DNA of 64,000 bases, from assembly GCF_000002995.4 (NCBI RefSeq), contig NW_025062479.1, forward strand, positions 24,358,221-24,422,220. The letters run 5' to 3'. Positions 1 to 12,934 of this stretch are shown here, piece after piece (position 1 is the stretch's first letter; every line of letters begins with the position of its first letter). The translations under genes were made by a program, and so were the position numbers. The notes beneath the pieces are model-generated. The model was not told the DNA's origin and made no database searches. It was given only the letters and a program-made list of their open reading frames with translations. This DNA is from Brugia malayi. Taxonomy: Eukaryota; Nematoda; Chromadorea; Rhabditida; Onchocercidae.

Positions 1-11
1 GAAATTTTTAG

Positions 12-3000
12 CGTGATCGACAAGTAAAACGTTATGTGGAAGAACTAACGATGACTAAAGCACAGAAGCATGTCCTACAACAATTGGCCTCCTCACAACT
101 ACGTTTGTATTCTTTCTTGTCTAAAAAATAATATCAGTTAAGGCAGAAGACATAAGATATGGTTTATATTGCGCATTCGGATGTCATCTCATCCCTATCA
201 AATTCTACTGTTTAATATGTTTTAGTCTTAAACATAAAGTGTTAGACATAAGGAATGATTTTTAGTACCATTAAGCAATAGTATTGTTAAGAGTTAGTAG
301 CAGTTCTTGAGTGGTCACTTAGTAAAAGTAGTGGTAAAGATTATAATTGATAAAGACCTGATTAACACTTTTGACATTCCAAGGATGGCTTTTAAGCTTT
401 ATTTTTTTGTAAAAGATCGAAATCTTTTTCTTTAAAATTCAAGTTTCTTATTAGGAATGTTATTTCAGATGGTGGTGAGCAACGAGTAGATGAATTAAGC
501 GAGGTATTTGCTTCGCAAACAAAAAGACGCAAAGTTGATGATTTGTTCGATGTGCCAATTCCATCAACATCAAAAGACGAAATGTATGTTAGGATTGTCT
601 TCAGAACACTATTAATTTAATTTTTTGATAAAAACTTTTCACTATTTACTTTGTATGTGCCAAATACTTGAGTTCTAAAGACGTTTGAAATCTTTTTTAA
701 AACATTTTATGAAGTTCTTTTTATTAAGGCAATTATGGGATAAAACTTGACCTTAATAAGAACCCTTTTTTCTTTGGATATGTTTGATAATTGCTGCATG
801 AAAGTTTTCCATCTATGGTCCTTCCATTTCTTTTAAAGTTATCTGAAATACGAAGAGAAATTTTCGAAAATTTTCTCAAAAAATATGAAAAAAAATAATT
901 TCGATATAACTAAGTTTTTTTTCCTTCTTTTTGCTCATGTAATTATTTGGTGAATTAATTTATTTACACTTAAATAAAAAGTTATCTACTGAGAGCCATT
1001 TTGCAGTTCATATAGTTTAAAATTTTACTCGTCATATCAGGAAATGAAAGTGTTTTGTCTTTTTAAATAGCAAAAAGAGAGGAAGGGAAAAGAAATTATT
1101 GAAATCAATTTCAGAAAACATAAAAATGCGTCGGATGGAGAAATTGAAATAATATATTCATCTTTTGAGTCATCACGTTCGTCCGAATTCGATCAAACTG
1201 AGTTTGAGAGCTTAACCACTCGCGATGAACGAGTTGATTATTTGTTGACTGTGCGGGACAAAGTTAGAGGTCTCAAGTTGAGAGAGGTAAAATATTTTCA
1301 GTAAATATTCGTGTAAATTCTTGCATTGCTGTGTTTCTTACTCTCTTTAAAAAAGAAAAAAAAAAAAAAAAAAACATAGAATTTCAGGTTCCGGATGATT
1401 CGAAAGCTTTTAGTAATTTACAGATCGATAGACTGCTGAAACGTAACCGGATAAATGAGCAACTGCAGTTGGTACAAGTTTTCTTTAGTTCAGAAATTTG
1501 ATTTTTTTTAAAATTCTTTTGTAAAAAAAAAAAAAAAAAAACCTATACAAGACTAGAACTTTATTCTTCTGCTTGAATAAAATAGTAAAACATTCCATTT
1601 CAGTTGGTTTATAGCACCTTTCATATGTGTAAACAACCTCTTAAATTGATTACATCATTGTCGATTTTTTTTTTTTTCTTTTCATCTTATAGTTCAACTA
1701 TTTTAACTATATTTTTTTAAGCTGAAGAATGAAGCTTTGAAACTACGAATATTCTCCGCGGATGGGGAACAAGGTTGCTCGAATAGCACTATCAAATTGG
1801 CAGCAATGGAAGGCTTGGATAGATTGCATATAATAACAGATGACAACGAAGTGCAAATTGTATTTTTCTTAAATATTTTTTTAAGTATTGAAGGGTAAAT
1901 ATATTTTAAATATGTACAAGACTTTCCACTTTTCATTATTTTGCCCGAGAATAGTTGATCTTTAAGGTATTTAGATCAGCTATGGTATACTCGAATTGTG
2001 TTAATGACAGCTTAGTTAAATCCATCTTAGTCATACATCATTTTGAAGTTGCTTAGTCATAGTACACTGTTGTTGTTAAACAAAATGTTTACAGTCTGTT
2101 GGAAAGATTGAAGAGAGATAAGTACAATTTAAGTATTTTCAGATTGACGATGAGAAAGAAGCAAAGAAGAAAGATTTAATTGATTCATTAGCTTGGCCAA
2201 CATTTCTGGAAAAAAATGGAGAAAAAAAGGACATTGAAGATGCGAAAGAAATGTTTTTTACTCACCAGGTGCATAGATTTTTCCTGAAGCGCTGAACTTT
2301 TAGTTTATTAGTTGTCACCTTGTTAATCTTTCACAAAATTTGGTCTTTTTTTGGAGGATGAATAGAGATTGTTTGAAATTTTTTTTTTTGTTTGTAATAT
2401 TGAAACATTTCTTTTATTTATAGTAATAATAGCATGGAACTGAGAATTAAGGTTAAGCTTCAAATGCAAAAAATTTTCTCAACTTGCCATTAATGAGAGA
2501 ATTAAGTATTCATTTAAAGTGGAATTCTTTAGAACAACAAAACTATAAATAAGACTGACAAGTCAAACGATTTCAAGATTGGAGCTTTTCCTTGTGACGA
2601 CAACGATGATGATGATGATGAGGACAGCGCTTTGCAAGAGGTTTGAAAAAATAAGTAAAAAATTGGTCGAAATGTAGTATTAATATTGTAAATTGTCGAA
2701 ATGCAATATCTTTTAATTAGTTAGAATATTTAATTAGTAAAAATGGTTGATTGGTATATTTAGGCTATACATGCTTCACTTCTTGAAAATTCAGCCGAGA
2801 AATACAATAAGTTCCAAATGGGTACGTATGGCTATAATCAAGAATCAAAAGGTGATATGATACAGCGTTTACGTACAGCATTCACTGAAAGAGCTCAAGG
2901 TTTGTTTTTTGTTTTTTTTTTTTTTTTTTAATCTATTAGTTTAGTCTCTTCTTTTTTTTTCTGAGCAACTGTTTAAGATTTTTGGTGACTAGAAAAATGT

Positions 3001-6000
3001 TGGATATCATTTATGTTTTATATGTTTTCATAAAGCATATCATATGTAAAATAAAAATCAGTGGCAATCAAAAGTTTGAAAACATATAACTATTGCAAAA
3101 CTTTATGAATGAAACATCCAACAAATATCAATAAAATATAATCAAAATATAGTACATTATTTTTTTTTTTTTGTTATAAATTAAATTTACAAACTTTTTA
3201 GATTTGCATCATGACACATGGTCATCATCATCTAGCGAGAGCAGTGATGAATTTGTGGAAATATTTCCTGAATTTTCTGAGAAATTAGATGTTCCTTTAT
3301 CTAGTACGAAAACCGCCGAAAATTCAACAGAATGTGAACCTAAAGAATGTTTTATTAAGGATAACGATAAGGAACGCATCGTCGAAAAGGTAAGAAAGCA
3401 TTTGTTGAGGAATTTTGAGTTCTGATACATAATTAAAAATTTTTCTTATGCTTTTATTTTTAGTTGTCAAATGATTATATGGAAGGTGTTTCCTCTTCAT
3501 TCACATATGAAATAAACTACTTTTATTTATTAATAACTTGTAATAACTTCATGGCAGTTACAGGTATTTTACATTGAAAGTATTTTAGGACAGAAATATC
3601 GATGAATCACATGATGACTCGCCAATTCCAGGTTCATCTATGCACATTAATCCAGCTAATGATTTAGATATTTTTGCTTCGACACGAGAAGAAGGTGTTT
3701 ATAAGGATTGTCAGGTTTGCTGTTCACTCAATTTTAAATAGATCACTTTTTACCATATTAAATAATTTCTTGCAGAATTCAAATTTTTGGTTTGCAGAAT
3801 CTGTTGCGTATTTGCGGGATACCATTCGTTATTGCTCCTGGTGAAGCGGAAGCTCAATGTTGTGAACTTGAAAAATTAGGTCTCGTTCAGGTATGCTCCG
3901 TTCTTTTTTGTTTTTCTAGTGACTATATTAGCGTTTTTTTTTTTTTTTTTTTTTTTTTTTTGGGGGGGGGGGGGGGGAAGAAGAGGGGGTGTTATGATCT
4001 CACCTCTGAACACTATTTTTTTTGTTGACATGAAAATATACTTTAAAGAAAACAAAATAACAAAGATACTACTATAATATATCATGTGAGAATTGGTAGG
4101 AATGGGACATTTCAGTAAATGCTATTTTAAATCTCTTTCAAAAGGAACTAAACTTATTACTATGGAAGGTGTCTTATAATTGAATTATTTTATGCAGAAA
4201 TTATTAATAGTAATAGTGTAACTTCTTCATAGGGAATTATTAGTGATGATTCTGATGTTTGGTTATTTGGTGCTGCTGTTGTTTACAAAAATATGTTCAA
4301 TCAAAAGCGAAGATTGCAGATGTACTCCATGGAAAGTATTCGTAATCAATTAGGTAAATGCTTTTAATGTTATCATTTGTATTAGAAATGATATAGTATT
4401 AGGCTTATTTCAATTGATCTCATATACTTCAAATTCATTTCAATGCAAACTTTACTGTATTTATTCAAATTTTATTCACAGATAATTGTAGGCTTATCAC
4501 GTTGGGAAGCAATTCAAATAGGTTTACTCTCCGGTGGTGATTATACCAATGGTTTAGAAGGTGTTGGAGTTGTTGCAGCATTGGAACTGATTTCAGAGTT
4601 TGCTACTACTTCACGACAAGTAGATGCTGAACCTTCTCAACAGGTTTTTATTGTGATTTTTTAAAATTGTTCTTGATTTGTATAGCTATTCTCATACTTA
4701 ATATTTGAAAATTTACCTTTGGACATACATTCAAATATGAAAGTGCAAAATCAGTGTCATTTAAAAAAAAAAAAAAATGAATTCCAGGCTTTTGAAAATT
4801 TAAAACGTATATCAGCATGGTTAAATCGTCATGATAATTGGGAAGATTTGCCATCAAGTAGTGGTTATAGTAGTGAACAGGATGTGAAGAAAACAAAATT
4901 CGTGGAGAACACACGACGATTGAAATTGAGACGATTAATTGAGAAAAATAACGTTACTGAAACTTTAGAGACGGTATTTACTTCGTTTTATTGTATATAA
5001 TTTACTGGATTAAGTTGGTTTGATTTTAGAGAATTATAGAGCTTACCAAGTGTAAGAAATAAATTGGGATATTTGATAAATTGGCAGAAATTACAAAAAC
5101 AGTGAAATTATATAAAAGTACGAAATAAGAACAGAATAGAAATTGTCGTATTATCAATGTTTCATTAGAAATGAATCAAAAATTTTGTTAGTATTAAAAA
5201 AAAAAGAAATTATTTTGATGTTTGTAACATTTTATCAAAAAATATTTCCTGAAAAAAAAAAAAAAAAATCTTTTAGTTTCCTTCTCATGATGTATTTAAT
5301 GCATATGCGAAACCTTTGGTTGATAGTTCAACAGAGAAACCGAGATGGCGGAATATTGATATGGATGAATTGGAATCGTTTGTTTGGCAGAAGCTAGGAT
5401 GGGATAAGAAGCAGCTAGAAAAGGTAGTGATCAAAAGAAAAAAAAAAAATATTTTTTAACAGATTTTTTTTTTTTGTGACGTAATTCTAATATAATTTGC
5501 TTAAATAATTTATGATTATATAACATAATTTGCTTAAATGATAATTTATGATTATTTTTTATTAATTTTACATTGTAAATTCAATTTTATTTTTCTGACG
5601 TATAGAATTGAGTAAAAAGAATTGTTCTGTATTCATTTATGAAATAAAACGATAACTGATAATAATAAACAAAATTTTAGCAAACAAATCATTCATTGCA
5701 AAAATGGAATGAGTATTTGAATCCATCAGTTGGTGGAAGTGGACAATCATATCAAATGCATATCACATCATTTAGTCATCGTTTACAGAAATCTGAGCAA
5801 GATCAACGATTATTTTTAACAGCACGTGTTCAGGCAGCTCTACAACGTTTAGTTACGGTTAAAAGTATGTTTGTTTAAATTTTGATTGCATATTTTCTTC
5901 ATTCATTCCTTATTTTTTTATCGAATGTTTTCTTTTGAAATATTTATTTTTCGATACTCTTTCACATATTATGCAGTTTTTCACTTTTACTGTATTTTGT

Positions 6001-6560
6001 TTTTTTTTTTATATTTGGAAAGAATTTTTTTTTTTTTATTTTCAGATTCTCAAAATCAGGTTTTATCGGAAAATGTTGAAGATAGCTATGCTCCAGTAAT
6101 GAAGGTAGTTTTTATGTGGAAGTATTTTAAGTAATTTAAAAATTGAAGTATGATTTTTTTTTTTTTTTAGCTCATAAGGAAAATTAGTGAAAAAAGCTTA
6201 TTTAGTAGATATTGCGTATTGTGATATTTTGGTTATTACTATCATTTATTTAAAATTTTTTTTTTTTGAATGACTCCAGAGGGATGAGTGAAGATGGAAA
6301 TTAGTGAAATTACTGTTGAGAGAAATAAAACATTTTATAAAAAGCTTCATTTCCAGAAGATGAAGAGAAGTGAAAAACAAAATAGGAAACGACCGAGTAA
6401 ATGTGTTGTGGAAAAATCAACAAGAGGCAAGAAACGATCGACTATTATTCCGATGAATAGACGGAAAAAATTAACTAAAACAAAAAATGCTGAAAATAAT
6501 TTTGTCCCCAGCGAATTACAGTTATCTGAAGGAAGTTCTGATGATAATGATGTTTGTTAA
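12..6560 (+). CDS. xpg-1: XPG/Rad2-family structure-specific endonuclease (ERCC5 homolog), 5' part outside window
   Basis: Nucleotide-excision-repair nuclease of the FEN1/XPG family that cuts 3' of the lesion. Proposed exons: 12-102, 469-583, 1115-1286, 1388-1471, 1722-1859, 2143-2268, 2533-2640, 2764-2899, 3202-3389, 3589-3714, 3798-3890, 4233-4353, 4492-4643, 4788-4973, 5277-5423, 5681-5864, 6046-6104 and about 6294-6560. All phases agree, giving 830 residues. The I domain is clear: APGEAEAQC (exon at 3798), [12 protein letters not shown] (4233) and the helix-turn-helix [14 protein letters not shown] (4492), so the acidic metal ligands are kept. The acidic spacer holds DSALQEAIHASL, a ubiquitin-interacting motif split by an intron at 2640/2764. 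QMHITSF near 5756 resembles a weak PIP box. The C terminus is lysine/arginine-rich, as expected for a nuclear localisation signal. The N domain must lie upstream of the window. The last acceptor (about 6293) is weak, so the exact tail is uncertain. Family assignment is firm. Confidence 0.93.
3933..3977 (+). repeat. Poly-T run joined to a G16 run in an XPG intron
   Basis: A run of about 25 T is followed directly by 16 uninterrupted G, then AAGAAGAGGGGG. It lies in the intron between the two I-domain exons (3890 to 4233). It is the longest G run in the window and could form a G-quadruplex on the coding strand. Confidence 0.85.
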
Positions 6561-9500
6561 ATGTTTATATCAAAAAAAAAAAAAGTTTATGGAATACTAA
6601 TTATAGAGTGAGCAGCAGTATTTATGAAGATTATTGAGGTTTAATTTATGAAAATTGTTGGATGTGATCTGTTGGATGAATTATTTCATTGTAAATTTCT
6701 TCCTTTAAAAGATCTATTACTTCTGTATATTTCATTCTTGAATGATGCAGTAAAACAAATATTTGCATATTTCTTGAAAACAATATAAAGGAAACGATCT
6801 ACTCTCATTTATTGATTTTTTCATTCGATAGGTAAATAGTATACATTGTATGTAGGAATAAATATACCATCAATTCCTTTATACTATTTTCATGAAATAT
6901 CTGTTAATGGTTTTTTTTTTTTTTTTTTTTGTTGAATTTAGATTTGATAGTTTTTTATTGATTTTTTTGAATTAATTTTCTGCAGATGTTTTTATTTCTT
7001 GAATTCTTTCTAACTTTTCATTTTCTTTTTGACATTGAAGTACATATGCACTTAATGAAATTTCTAGGTCTTTTATATATTTGAATGTGAAAACTTGCCT
7101 TATCTTAACATTTCAATAATATTGTTTAGTTGTAGTTTGTTATTAACACAAACTTTAACTTTTAAACATTTTCATTTGAATTAATATAAAGAGAGAAAAA
7201 TTATAATTTTTGTTTATTTTCAAAATTTCTATCCATTCATTATCAAATGAGGAAGAGAGAGAGTGAGAGAGGAATCCAAGAATTAAATAAGAATTAAATA
7301 ATGATCAATCTTTATTTTACTCTTGATGTATATAAGAAATTCTTTTTCCTTTCCCTTTTTTTTCTTTTTTTTTTCTTTTTTTCAATTTTTATACTTTTTA
7401 AAATTTTAAAAAGATCTAAGCTGCATTGTTGAGCGACATCGATTGAAAATTAAGCTAGTATTTGGCTTATATAGCAAAAGCTGACGTGTAAAATATCTAT
7501 TGGTGATGTATAATATAAAAATTTTGATTGTGCTCTTTCCATTTTTATCTCTTTTTATCAATGTATTTCTTTAGTATTACTACACTTTAATGTGATAATT
7601 CATGAAATGTATATAAATTGAATAAAATTACATATAGAGCAACACAGTGATACTATTTTATTTACAAAAGATGATCAATTATCTTATGTGATTATCACTC
7701 CCTTTTTTAAATTTTTATATTCATGTAAATGTGAGAAGTGTGAAATGATATGAAGAATGGAATTGAGTTGATGAGAAAGGTTTGAAAAATTGTTTTAAAT
7801 ATTCTCGAACTTTTTTCTTTTTGGTTCTTTTTTTTTTTAAATTTATTATTAACATTATATCTAGCTGATTGATCGATTAGAATTAGATTATATTTCGATT
7901 TATTTTTATTTATTTATTTGATAATTTTTTTTTTTTTTTTGAGATAATTACTTTTACAGATAACATTTATTTAAATGTTGATTTGTTGCAATTTTAATTT
8001 ATTTTTTTTTTTTTTTTTGAATTATAGCAAAATTAATTATACGTAATAATTTTTTGAATATTTGCAAAAATAAAAAAAAAAAAAAAAAAAATTTTCTTTC
8101 TTTTTTTCTCTCTTTAATTTTATTTCAGTTATAAATTTGATGAAAATGAAAATGTTGGATTATGATGATGAATATTTAATGGGCTAATATTTCTCAAAAT
8201 ATATTTGTTCAATTTGCAACTCAACAGCGAATACAATTGAAAATGTAATTTCGTGAAATGACATTTTAACATTTGTGTTCATCGAAATGTCTAAAGTTAT
8301 CGAAATGTTATTTTGCGCTAGCAAAAGGAAAAGGTTTGCAAAAATGTATTATATTAGAGAAAGTTTATAATTAATTAAATATTTGATCATCGATGATATG
8401 TATGTATTCGTCATTTTCTTTCACGTTTGCTTTTTTTTTTTTTTTTTTTTTTCGTCATTTCTACAAATTATAAATAAATTTTATTCATAAATTATTTTTT
8501 TTTTCAATTGACCTTATTTTTAAACTGTTATCTCTTGCTTTAATTTGTTGCTTAGCCAAAAGAAAATGTAATTTAAAATTTTGCAAAAAGATTTGTAAAA
8601 TATGAAAGAAGTGTGAAATTTCATTTTTATATCACTTTTTTTTTTTTTTTTTAAATTAAAAAAAAAAATTTTTGTAGCTATATTTTCGTATATAATAAAC
8701 TAAAATTCTCTTCATTATATGTTAATCATTTTTTTTTTTTGCTTATTTTAAATCATATTTCATTTTTGTCTTTAAAATAGATTTGTTTTTTTTTTTGTTC
8801 TGAGAAATTTGACATTCCGATACGACACATTTAGGATTTTTAGAAATGTCAAAATGTCGATTTTTTTTTTTTTTTTTTTTTGTCTTTTCTCTTTCTTTTT
8901 GACAAGAAACAAAAGAGCAAAAACAATGGATTCTTCCATATTTGTAATTATTATTAAATAAATAAATAACATTACAGATAGCAATAGCAATAGCACTTTT
9001 TTTTTAAAAATGACATTAATTTTTTTTTGCTTTTTATTTTCTCATTCATCTGTTCATTCAATTTTTCTTCATTTCTCTTATTGATAAAAATTCAAATTTC
9101 AGTCTTTTTTCATTTAAAAAAAAAAAAAAAAAAAATGAAAGAAAATTTGATTAAAGCAATAATTATGACGAATTTTTTCATTGCATGTTTTAATCGAATT
9201 TTTGAAATTTCTATGACACTTTCTTATTTTCCCAATTATTTCTTGTAATACATTTAAAAATTCTACCCAATTTATGATCATTGATCCTACTTTTTTTTTT
9301 TTTTTTTTAGATTCATAAAATATTTTGATAAATCAATTTTTTTATGTAGTCATATAGATTTGTAAATAAATTTATCAGTTATAATTAAAGGAATTTTGAA
9401 ATAACAATTATCATACTAAAATATAAAAATATTTCGGTGGAGAATTGTAAAAGAGAATAAATGATAATTGTAAATGAACTTAAGAAAAGTGTTTAATTTA

Positions 9501-9751
9501 ATTTTATGTCATTTCCAATAAAATTTTATTTGTTAAAAATTAGTAACTGTTGTTGTTTTTTTTTTTTTCTTTTTTTTTGATTGAATATTTACATTTATGA
9601 AAGCCAATAAAAGTTATTTTGATTGAGAAGAGGAGGAAATTAAAAGATGAAAAAGAGGACAAGAAAAGGGACATATATATAAAATGAAACCAGTTTTTAA
9701 GTATGATGAAACAACATAACCATCTCTTATTATCCCCATTAATTTCTTCCC

Positions 9752-9872
9752 TTTCTCTCTCCCTCTCTCTCTCTCTCTCTCTCCCTCTCTTTCTTCATTT
9801 ATGTGTATGTGATTTGCGTGTGTGCATGCGTGCGTGCGTGTGTGGGTGTGCGTGTGCGTGTGCGTATATATC
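9752..9872. repeat. (CT)n followed by (GT/GC)n microsatellite
   Basis: A CT-rich dinucleotide tract passes into an alternating purine-pyrimidine tract rich in TGTG, TGCG and CGTG. The second half is a potential Z-DNA former. It is downstream of XPG with no gene on either side. Confidence 0.85.
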
Positions 9873-10002
9873 TTCACATGGATATGTAATTGTTTAACTT
9901 GTGACACGTCATAATACGCATAAGTTTGACGATTTGTTCTGAATGATGATGAATTTTTATCTCTTCTTCACTCATTTATTATTCATCGTTTCACTATTTT
10001 AA

Positions 10003-10345
10003 TTAATTATTATTGTCGTTATTTATAATTATCATTGTCATTATTTATTATTATTGATATTATTATTTATTATTATTATTATTGTTTATTATCATTACTA
10101 TTACTATTATTATTATTATTTTTATTACTACTACTATTATTATTATTATTACTATTATTATTATTATTGTTTATTATTATTATTATTGGTATTATTATTA
10201 ATTGTTATTATTATTATTATTACTGTTATTATTGTTATTATTATTATTATTATTATTGATATTGATATTATTATTAATATTACTATTATTATTACTATTA
10301 TCACTATTATTAATTGTTATTACTAATATTAATTATTATCATAGT
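10003..10345. repeat. (ATT)n imperfect trinucleotide array
   Basis: About 340 bases of ATT/TTA repeats with scattered ACT, GTT and GAT variants. It produces long spurious frames of Leu, Ile or Tyr in all three frames. Confidence 0.9.
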
Positions 10346-10448
10346 GGCTATCAAATTACTGGTTTATATATATATATTTGTTGGTAGCATTGTTATTTAT
10401 TCGTTATTTTAATAATTGAATTTTTTTTTTTTGACTAAATTCTTGTGT

Positions 10449-10483
<35 letters not shown>

Positions 10484-11999
10484 AGAGGATGAAAGAGAAA
10501 GATGTGAAGAGAGATAATTCTTTGATCATCAAAAATATTATCATTTTTGTTCTATTCTTTAATTTCTTCTCATATTCATTCATGTTTATTTTATCGACCT
10601 AACAGATATGTGAATGTAAAGGTAAGAAGGGAAGAAGAAGAATTTGATTTTATGGAATTAAATTTTTTGAGAAAATATCAAATGTAATTTGTAATAACAT
10701 TTAAATAATGTAATTAGGATAAATTGTATCATATATTTATTTCTTTAGATATTTTAGCATGCAGTTTGCATTATGATTGCAAATGATGCAAGTTTAGTGT
10801 TTTGCAATCGTAGTATTTTTAGCTTAAAAGGTTTTTTTTTTTTTTTTCCTCCTCATTTTCCCTTTCTCTCCCTCTCTCCTCCTCTAAATATTTTAATTTT
10901 CAGTTAATAAAAAAAAAAAAAAAATGATTTTTGAATTTTGAAATGTAGCTGAAATTTAGCTGATCTTCTAGAATTTGAAAACTTTTTTTTTTTTGTCATA
11001 ATTATGAATTTAGGAATGTATTGTGATATGAAGGGTAGCAAGCCTATGAAAGTAAAGTTTAGCAACAACAACAACAACAAAAAAAAAAAAAAAAAAAAAA
11101 AATTGAACAAGATTTTTTTTTTTTTAAATTAGTTTTCTATTATTGAAAAAGTTTAGATGGTTTTGTTGTATCCTTTTGAAATTTCAAAATTTTAGTATAA
11201 TAGATTGAATTTTTTCTTTTTTTTTTTGTGCTAGGAACAACAGAATTGACATATGAAAACGATCTTTTGTGTTTTTTTTTTTTCAAAAAATGTAAATGTT
11301 TTTTGGGCAAAATTCTAGTTTGAAATATTTTTAAAATTTTGGCAATTTTTTATTAGTGGTGCATTTAATCAATCAAATTAATTAACTGTAATTAGTAATT
11401 AATTAATTATTGAATATAACATTTTAATTTATTCTTTTATTTCTTTTATTTGATAGATCAAGTTTTTTTTTTTTTTTTTTTTTTTTGCAAATTGTGAACA
11501 TAATTTTACTGTAATTTTTGACTCAAATTTCTTGTCTTCAAATCAAATTAACTCTGTTCACTTTTCATTTTGTAATTCTTTCAGTAATAGAAATAAAAAG
11601 TGTAAAGAAGAGAGAGAAAGAGGGAGAGAGAGAGAGAGGGAGAGAGAGAGAAGAAAAGGAGAGAAAAATTTAGTTGAACAAATATTAATATTCGAGAGTT
11701 TTAACTTATAGCAAATACAGTTTAAAGTAAGAATTGCTTATATTGACTTTTCTCTTATCTTTTTCATGTAGTTAATGTAAATCTTTAACTTTATCCAAGT
11801 TTTTTTTTTTTCTTTTTTTTTCACTTCTATTACTTTTCTTTTGTTGACATTACTTTGGTAAACTTTTTGTTGAAAGTAATTTGTAAAATGTATAAAATCA
11901 TAAGATAATATTGCATATTGTCATATCTAATGGAACACTTCTAGAATTTCTATTTTTTTTTTTCGTTTACTTTTTGTCTTTTTTTTGAATACAAATTTT

Positions 12000-12545
12000 T
12001 AATCCTTAATATTTATCATTTATCAGTAATATTAGTTCTTAGCTTATATCAGTGATATTAGTTGTTAACTTATAGTATTCGTCATTTATCATTTATCAGT
12101 AATATCAATTCTTAATTCTAATATTCATTTATGTATTTTAGGTTAAAAAAAAAATGTTTTTTTTTTTCAATAATATTAGTTCTTAATTTATGATATTCGT
12201 CATTTATCACTTATCAGTGATATCAATTATTAGTTCTAATATTCATCATTTATATATTTTAGGCGAATAAAAATTTTTGATCCTAATATTCATCATTTAT
12301 CAGTAATATCAGTGATATCAATTCTTAATTCATCATTTATCAGTTCTTAACTCATATCAGTGATATTAGTTCTTAACTTATGATATTCATCATTTATCAT
12401 TTATCAGTGATATCAATTCTTAATTCATCATTTATCATTTATCAGTGATATCAATTCTTAATTCATCATTTATCATTTATCAGTGATATCAATTCTTAAT
12501 TCATCATTTATCATTTATCAGTGATATCAATTCTTAATTCATTAT
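12000..12545. repeat. Minisatellite, 38-bp unit in its 3' half
   Basis: Copies contain ATTTATCAGTGATATCAATT and then TCTTAATTCATCATTTATC. GTGATATC occurs at about 12407, 12445, 12483 and 12521, exactly 38 bp apart. The 5' half (12000-12370) has more diverged copies with GTAATATTAGTTCTTAA. It is intergenic, with no open frame worth reporting. Confidence 0.85.
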
Positions 12546-12899
12546 TTATATATTTTAGGTTGAATATATTTTTCTTTTTTTTTTTTGTTAATTAATAGAA
12601 TTCATTATTATATGCATTTTTTTTTAATTTTTATAATTAATTATACAATGTATCATTCCATTCTATCTTTTTTTTTTTTTTAATTTATTACAATTTATTT
12701 ATTATGCAAATTTATTATCATTTTATATTGTGTTTATAAAAATTATTCAATATTACATGAAATATTAATTTAAATTTTATTTTATATCTACATAATAGAT
12801 TACTATTTTCAGCAAATTATACTTTTTTTTTTATAAATCAAAAAAAAAATAATTTTTTTTTTCTTTCATATTTTAACATTTCTTTATTTTTAATAAAAT

Positions 12900-12934
<35 letters not shown>

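Noticed and set aside
3465..3486. Possible 22-bp XPG exon (LSNDYMEG)
   Set aside because: Has an acceptor and a GT, but including it puts the next exon out of frame; skipping it joins 3389 to 3589 in phase.
10035..10387. Poly-Leu/Ile/Tyr frames
   Set aside because: Translation of the (ATT)n microsatellite.
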